NCBI GenBank assembly: GCA_034096865.1
Contig: JAWQFJ010002771.1
Span: 55,001 to 119,000, forward strand
DNA from: Theodoxus fluviatilis
Taxonomy: Eukaryota > Mollusca > Gastropoda > Cycloneritida > Neritidae
Direction of reading: 5' to 3'
Length of the DNA: 64,000 bases
In this document: piece after piece, positions 45,900 to 64,000 of the stretch
How positions within the stretch are numbered: position 1 is the first letter of the stretch
How the letters are laid out: the number at the start of each line of letters is the position of its first letter
Notes under the pieces: model-generated
Seen by the model: the letters and a program-made list of their open reading frames with translations, nothing else
Told to the model about the DNA's origin: nothing
Databases searched by the model: none
Made by a program: the position numbers and the translations under genes

Positions 45900-46966
45900 G
45901 TCTTCATAATATAGAGAGCGCCATGCACAAAGCCAACCAAGATAATATAGGGTCAGAATTGATTGTCTCACGTTAACCATTGAATGATTGATACATTGAT
46001 GAGTGTTTGCAAGTTTAATTTTAGAATCAAATTATATATTTTTGCGCATTTTGTCATAAAGTTACATAACTCTGTTAATTTATTTACACAATCATTAAAT
46101 GCTTGCAGATTAGTAAAGCTGCATTTCAGTCGAGTCAAACTAGGGTTTGAACATCGCACAGCACTCCTTGACATGTCGTCAATAATTCATTATGACACCT
46201 GGGGGAAAGTTACCCCCATCAATGAACGTCACCATCGCTCAAACAATACGACTGTGACATCCCGATGCCCCATAAGAGTACTAACGACTGACTGAATCAA
46301 CAAGTAACACGTTTTCCTTGTCATCTCATCTGACGCGTGGGATCCAATATCACACCCAACGTCCCAAGTCCCAACTCTCGCATCGAGTTATGATGGAGGA
46401 AACACACACAACTCACTCAAGCAAGACGTGCAACCAAAATATACAGCCGCGGGGGCGCCATGTAAATTATTCAGAAGCAAAGATTCGACGCCAAAAATAT
46501 TCTCTGGCTGTACGTGTCGCTCAGTGAGCAGCCGACACATCTGTCAAGTATTGCGGTCACGCCCAGTGCGACGACCGGAGCAGACAGCTATCGATTCGGC
46601 GAACGTGAAATGAGTTTGGGGCATTTGAAATCGGTTTCGAATGTACATGAAAATCCTAAATGGAGCTCATGGAGAGTTAAATAGCCTTACTTATCCACGT
46701 GAGATACAATGAGAAGGTATTACTAGAAATAAACAATCTGACGAAGAGATGACTAGCCCAAAAGCGGAAGTGAACACTCATAGGGTGCTGCCCACATAGC
46801 GAGGCGTACATCAAAGACATTCGACTCCCGGCGACAACGATATGAGAAATAGTTAAAACTGCAATGTAAAACACTAACATTTTCTAATGCGAGTTTCAGA
46901 CCTATACAATGTGTGAGAATAACTTACTCTTTCCTGGTCAGATATCGGATCGTCGTAATCAGCCAT
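29249..46966 (-). CDS. CAPZA: F-actin-capping protein subunit alpha, complete, 10 exons, 290 aa
   Basis: With the beta subunit, this protein caps actin filament barbed ends in the cytoplasm. The - strand exons are 46966-46928, 42912-42849, 41442-41391, 40917-40854, 40303-40233, 38726-38511, 33637-33553, 30542-30471, 29979-29917 and 29395-29249. All have GT-AG borders and matching phases; the total of 873 nt gives 290 aa (about 286 in human). Landmarks: start [95 protein letters not shown] (across exons 6 and 7); [13 protein letters not shown]; and the C-terminal [17 protein letters not shown] with [12 protein letters not shown]. Introns hold a Kolobok-like element, a piggyBac-like element and four TGACCTTGA repeats. 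It is divergent from NICN1. Confidence 0.96.
31031..31128. repeat. (TG)n microsatellite
   Basis: A nearly uninterrupted TG run, with a few TATG and TGCG units, in CAPZA intron 7. Confidence 0.95.
31207..31250 (-). repeat. tRNA-like B-box segment left of repeat copy 1
   Basis: TCGGGTTCGAACCCGCAACC followed by TCTCGAGAAAAGAG carries a perfect RNA polymerase III B-box palindrome (GGTTCGAACC). The same segment recurs in the same orientation at 32131-32170, on the other side of the TGACCTTGA repeat. There is no full cloverleaf, so it is SINE-like, not a tRNA gene. Confidence 0.5.
31269..32122. mobile_element. TGACCTTGA-rich dispersed repeat, copy 1
   Basis: An ~850-bp non-coding repeat that starts ACAAGAAGGGCAAAGCCC and ends TTTGCTTCGCATGTGAGTCA. 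A CGACTCACATGC-type motif near the start is inverted at the end. TGACCTTGA or TCAAGGTCA occurs about a dozen times, often as overlapping pairs. A (GGAC)n tract lies at about 32048-32075. It sits in CAPZA intron 7. Confidence 0.9.
32131..32250 (-). mobile_element. tRNA-derived SINE-like sequence
   Basis: On the - strand, CACTGGCACATTTGGTAGAG followed by CGTTGGACTCTTGGTC resembles a tRNA A-box and a CTT-type anticodon arm. CCAGGTTCGATTCTGCG is a B-box. A T/C-rich tail follows, and then a second B-box region (GTGGGTTCGAACCCGACC). The cloverleaf is imperfect, so a tRNA-Lys-like SINE is likelier than a functional tRNA. Confidence 0.55.
32525..32626. repeat. (CA)n microsatellite
   Basis: CA repeats with interruptions in CAPZA intron 7. 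Confidence 0.9.
32990..33430. repeat. Two tandem ~250-bp repeat units
   Basis: TTCGAGTTTACGACCT starts near 33000 and again near 33250. Both copies continue through CTTTCTTTTCAAACC, CATTCAATCGGACC and GGAAATCCGTCCAG(T/C)AG to CGTTAAGTCGGGACAGA with only small differences. The unit ends in GACA-rich sequence, like many short dispersed repeats of invertebrates. Confidence 0.8.
34356..35436 (+). pseudogene. Mutator-like transposase-domain protein (Kolobok-type), 5' part in two exons
   Basis: Exon 1 starts near 34356 ([20 protein letters not shown]). It has duplicated Ser/Pro-rich segments ([18 protein letters not shown] twice) and then a Cys-rich region ([31 protein letters not shown]). An intron at 35082-35276 (donor ACAG|GTAAGA, acceptor TTTGCAG) leads to exon 2 ([20 protein letters not shown]), which ends at [10 protein letters not shown], the first catalytic box of this family. 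A one-base frame change lies near 34440, where the short upstream frame and the long frame overlap. Downstream exons are absent, replaced by the duplicated non-coding segment, so the protein is truncated. Confidence 0.75.
35689..36547. mobile_element. TGACCTTGA-rich dispersed repeat, copy 2
   Basis: Full-length copy with the same start (ACAAGAAGGGCAAAGCCC) and end (CGCATGTGAGTCAAAAA) as copy 1, including GGACGGACGG near the end. It lies inside the Kolobok-like element. Confidence 0.9.
36937..37784. mobile_element. TGACCTTGA-rich dispersed repeat, copy 3
   Basis: Full-length copy created with copy 2 by the tandem duplication, but more diverged in its right half (GGACGCCCGGACGCACG instead of the GGAC run). 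In that half it resembles copy 4, which argues for exchange between copies. Confidence 0.9.
38338..38490. repeat. Purine-rich (G/A) tract
   Basis: About 150 bp of nearly pure G/A with GGGGGAAGAGG repeats, just left of CAPZA exon 6. On the CAPZA-sense strand it is pyrimidine-rich and begins about 20 bp after the exon 6 donor. Confidence 0.85.
38966..40064 (+). mobile_element. piggyBac-like element with TTAA target duplication, 1,099 bp, in CAPZA intron 5
   Basis: TTAA at 38962-38965 and 40065-40068 flank perfect 13-bp inverted ends, CCTTTAGAGCGCC and GGCGCTCTAAAGG. The interior keeps only the acidic N-terminal coding part: [16 protein letters not shown] near 39244 and [20 protein letters not shown] at 39358, followed by GTAAGT. 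The second segment is duplicated at about 39560-39660 with small insertions. The catalytic domain is absent, so the copy is non-autonomous. Confidence 0.8.
41250..41345. repeat. (AC)n microsatellite with CACAAGCACA variants
   Basis: A CA-rich tract that ends about 45 bp from the CAPZA exon 3 donor. Confidence 0.9.
41771..42617. mobile_element. TGACCTTGA-rich dispersed repeat, copy 4
   Basis: Nearly full-length copy in CAPZA intron 2. It starts AACAAGGGCAAAGCCC and ends GCTTCGCATGCGAGTAAAAA. The GGAC tract is reduced to ACGCCAGGATGGACG. Confidence 0.9.
45840..45897. repeat. (GAT)n microsatellite
   Basis: About 19 uninterrupted GAT/ATG triplets in CAPZA intron 1. Confidence 0.95.
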
Positions 46967-47179
46967 TTTGGATACTGCAACCACGCCACACCGAGGTGAA
47001 TAGATTATAGTACATAAAGTTGGGACAAATTCAAAGGTATCCAAGCTTCTCTAAATTTGACAAAGATTCTTAAAGCAAGTAAACGTTTATTTTGCATTTA
47101 CGAGAAATATATGACTGCGAGACTTTCAAAACTGTCAGGGGAGGTAACTGCTTCCTTGCTTACTTGACGACAGGCAAGC
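46967..47179. promoter_or_regulatory. Shared divergent promoter region of CAPZA and NICN1
   Basis: Only 213 bp separate the two start codons, so both 5' UTRs and core promoters must overlap here unless non-coding first exons exist. No TATA box is evident. The CAPZA start itself sits in CCAAAATGGCTGAT, which resembles a YY1 site of the kind often placed over translation starts. Confidence 0.65.
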
Positions 47180-61222
<14,043 letters not shown>

Positions 61223-61634
61223 ACACTGCCATTTATAAAAATGGCTTTCCCAGATCACCTTTCTCTGACCACTACATGCTCAAACCATTCCATTCCTGGA
61301 CAAGAAGACTGGAGTCCGTACATGAAGCTGGGAGACTGAAATCTTGTTGGACATCCTGTTATCCATTTGAATTGTCACTGTTGTGTATCATCTATTTTCC
61401 ATGCATTATTCAGCCCACTTACTGGTGATTAATGCATTGCCAGAGATGAATTTTCGGACTGGTGATTAATGCATTGCCAGAGATTCAGAGAGAGAGACAG
61501 AGAGAGATATGGAAGGGAGAGGCAAATCGTTAGCAGCATAAAAACCTTAGACATTCACAAGTGCAATTTACATTCCTTATTTGGCCACGTTATGTGATTT
61601 GTTATGAACATTGGTAACATTTTGTTACAGTATG

Positions 61635-61640
61635 AATAAA
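61635..61640 (+). promoter_or_regulatory. NICN1 polyadenylation signal (AATAAA)
   Basis: TATGAATAAATTATTTG lies 413 bp after the NICN1 stop and is followed by a T/G-rich stretch. Confidence 0.7.
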
Positions 61641-62389
61641 TTATTTGTTGTTTCATAAAAATGTGATTTCTTCTTCTTGTTGCTGTTGAGGGTTTGGGAG
61701 AATTATACTGAAATTGAGCCACTCAAATCTACAACACATAGAAACCAACACAGCTTTAAGTAACTGAATTGATGGAAATCGGCTCAATAAGACAGATGGT
61801 TAATCTGCCCTTAAAAGACACGTGTACATGCATTGGGATCCAATGGGTGCACATTAGTTGCATAATTGCAGATGATTCCTGCAGTCCAGATACTGCTGCA
61901 CTCCAGTATTAGAGGACATGAACAGAGGTGGGTTTCCCAGAAGCAATCCTAACGCATCATACACTATCCTCTCTTGGAACCTGATGTGCATTTGGCTTCT
62001 AAAGGTTAAGGTTCAGAGAAGCACCCGCGACAAACACCTCCATGGCTGGGTTCAGTTAATTAGGAGAAAGGCTTTGTTTAGGCTTTGCAATAAATTGCCA
62101 TGAGTGCTCATCTCTGAACATTTATCTACACCTTCAAAAGAAACGTGCCTCTGGTTCTCCAAGAGGATCACATATGATGTGTTGGGATTGCCTGTAAGAG
62201 ACCCGCCTCAAATCTTCGTCTTCTCTAAGGTTCCCCCTCTTGGACACCTGGAGGTTTAGAGTAAAAATTCTACCCATCTCCACATGATGAACTGGATAGT
62301 GAATATCAAGTAATAATTTTTCAGCATACAACGGGAGATACATTCGTGCAGAAAAAAAAATGGTTAATCAGTTGTGACCATCACAGCCT
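61641..62389. other. Downstream of NICN1, nothing assigned
   Basis: No gene or repeat was recognised. Short open frames at 61918-62103 and 62134-62343 have no domain. Confidence 0.4.
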
Positions 62390-63560
62390 TCTGCCTCAAA
62401 GAAATTGCCAATGAAAATGTGGCCATTATTGATTCCTGTCTCAAGGGCATTGTTGGTCATAATGTGACCAACAGCTACCTCTGCCTCAGGTGAACCGTCA
62501 GTCAACTCCCAATTCATGGATATTGTCAAAGTGTGCTCAACACGGACTTCAACCTCATGAGTGTAGCTGGTCAAAGTGGGACATCAGTGACTTCTGCCTA
62601 AAGGATTGCAAGTCAAAGCGGGATGTCAGTGACATCACATGGGTGTGTCAGTATGACATCAGTTACCTCTACCTCATGGGTATTGTCAAAATGTCCCATT
62701 GGTACCATTTTCCTCAAGGGTATTATCAGTTAAAATGTGACTTCTACACCTGTAGGTACTAAGTGCAACACGGCAACTTCTGTGTCATGAGTGCAGCCAA
62801 AGTTCTGTGGCGAGTTACCCCATGGATATTGCGAGTTATTTCGGAACATCAGTGGATGGATGGAGTATTACAGCCTATCAATAAGCCCGAAAATCACTAA
62901 TAGTTTAAAGAAAGTGCAAGTCAAGTCATGATGTCCCTAGTTCTTCACCTCTTAGGAATCGTGGAGATGCTGTGGGTCTATTCTGACCCCTAACCCACTG
63001 GGCGTGGAATATCAGTGACTTCTGCTTTGTGGCATGGATACCGTCAGTAAGAGTGTGAGATCAGTATCTTCTGCCTCCTGGGTATCGTCAGTCAAAATGT
63101 GATAGCGACTTTTACCTCATGGATACTGTCAGTCAAAAGGTGACATCAGTATCTTCTGTCTCGTGGGTATTGTCAGCAAAAATGAATGAATGAATTAATG
63201 AAGTGTTATGTCCTATCAGTCTTTGTAGGCTATGTAAGGCCATTAATCATGAAATCAATTACTCTTTAGAGTACGCACAAATCATGATGTCCCTAGTTAT
63301 TCAACCCTTACAAATGGCATGAGTGGCAGGTCATTTCTTGCCCTGAATCCACAAGGGGCAGATACTGACAGTCAAAATGAGACAGTATCCTTTGCCTCAT
63401 GGGTATTGTCAGTCAAAATGGGACCCATCAGACTTCTGCATCATGGATATTGTCAGCGACACTTTTTACAAGTGCACCATCTCATGGGTATTGTCAAACT
63501 CACCGATTTCTACTTCATGGATATTATCATGCTAAATGCAACCCAATTTCTGTTTCAACC
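62390..63560. repeat. Degenerate ~45-bp tandem repeat
   Basis: The phrase (C)ATGGGTATTGTCAGTCAAAA, followed by TGTGACATCAGTGACTTC and TGCCTC, recurs with many changes at 62500-62750 and 63015-63185, and again at 63360-63540. The spacing is roughly 43-48 bp. Unrelated sequence at about 62800-63000 and 63185-63350 separates the blocks. Confidence 0.65.
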
Positions 63561-63578
63561 ATCATTGCAAAGAAAAAA

Positions 63579-64000
63579 CAAGAAGGGCAAAGCCCATACG
63601 ACTCACATGCTTGACCTTGACCTTTATATGACCTTGACATTCAGGTGACCTTCAAGTTCAAGGTCAAACAACTAAACCTACCAATGACATCATACACAAA
63701 GAAATGCTTTACACATTTTTCCTACCAAAATACATGTGACCTTGACCCAAGGTCAAGGTCATGCAACACAAAGCTGTTAATTCAAGACATAGGAAGCACA
63801 ATGGTGCTTATTGGCACTTTCTACCATGAGATATAGTCACTTTTAGTGGTTCACTACCCCATTTTGGTCACATTTCATAAGGGTCAAAGTGACCTTGACG
63901 ATATGTGACCAAATGTGTCTCATGATGAAAGTATAACAAGTGCCCCACATAATTATTAAGTTTGACACAGTTATCTTCCATAGTTCAGGGTCAAGGTCAC
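63579..64000. mobile_element. TGACCTTGA-rich dispersed repeat, copy 5 (cut by the window end)
   Basis: Starts ACAAGAAGGGCAAAGCCC as in copies 1-3 and is co-linear with them up to the window edge (AGTTCAGGGTCAAGGTCAC). Confidence 0.92.

Overview
The window is animal nuclear DNA. It has spliced genes with canonical GT-AG introns, long AT-rich introns, dense dinucleotide microsatellites and many DNA transposons and LINE fragments. The recurrent ~850 bp repeat full of TGACCTTGA/TCAAGGTCA and the mix of Kolobok-, Ginger2-, MULE-, pogo- and piggyBac-like elements fit a mollusc, probably a gastropod; that assignment is inference. Nothing prokaryotic was seen.

Four host genes were recognised. (1) The 3' end of RBSN (rabenosyn-5, + strand, last two coding exons 845-1945). 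(2) A complete MRPS25 (mitoribosomal protein mS25, - strand, 4 exons, 171 aa, 14157-7056); its second intron holds a 4.6 kb G/A-rich 20-bp satellite (7881-12515). (3) A complete CAPZA (F-actin capping protein alpha, - strand, 10 exons, 290 aa, 46966-29249). (4) A nearly complete NICN1 (nicolin-1, tubulin polyglutamylase complex subunit, + strand, six exons found, 47180-61222, probably one exon missing near an NNN gap). RBSN and MRPS25 are convergent neighbours. CAPZA and NICN1 are divergent, with start codons only 213 bp apart, so they probably share a promoter.

Between MRPS25 and CAPZA (14.7-27.5 kb) lies a transposon island. It contains a LINE 3' end, a pogo-like DDE element, nested fold-back elements, a MULE with terminal repeats and a target duplication that is itself broken by a small fold-back element, a twin-primed inverted LINE, and a second LINE. 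The CAPZA introns hold a Kolobok-like TTAA element (33825-38249), a piggyBac-like TTAA element (38966-40064) and four copies of the TGACCTTGA repeat. NICN1 intron 1 holds a Ginger2-like element (50543-54232) that was invaded by a LINE, part of whose reverse transcriptase gene has become a 15-copy 37-bp minisatellite.

The most unusual object is the pogo-like element at about 15317-18891. Downstream of an intact 436-aa DDE transposase it encodes a predicted cysteine protease resembling peptidase family C76 (Cys box plus Asp-Ser-His box) and then a PHD finger. Frame evidence suggests these once formed one transposase-protease-PHD protein.
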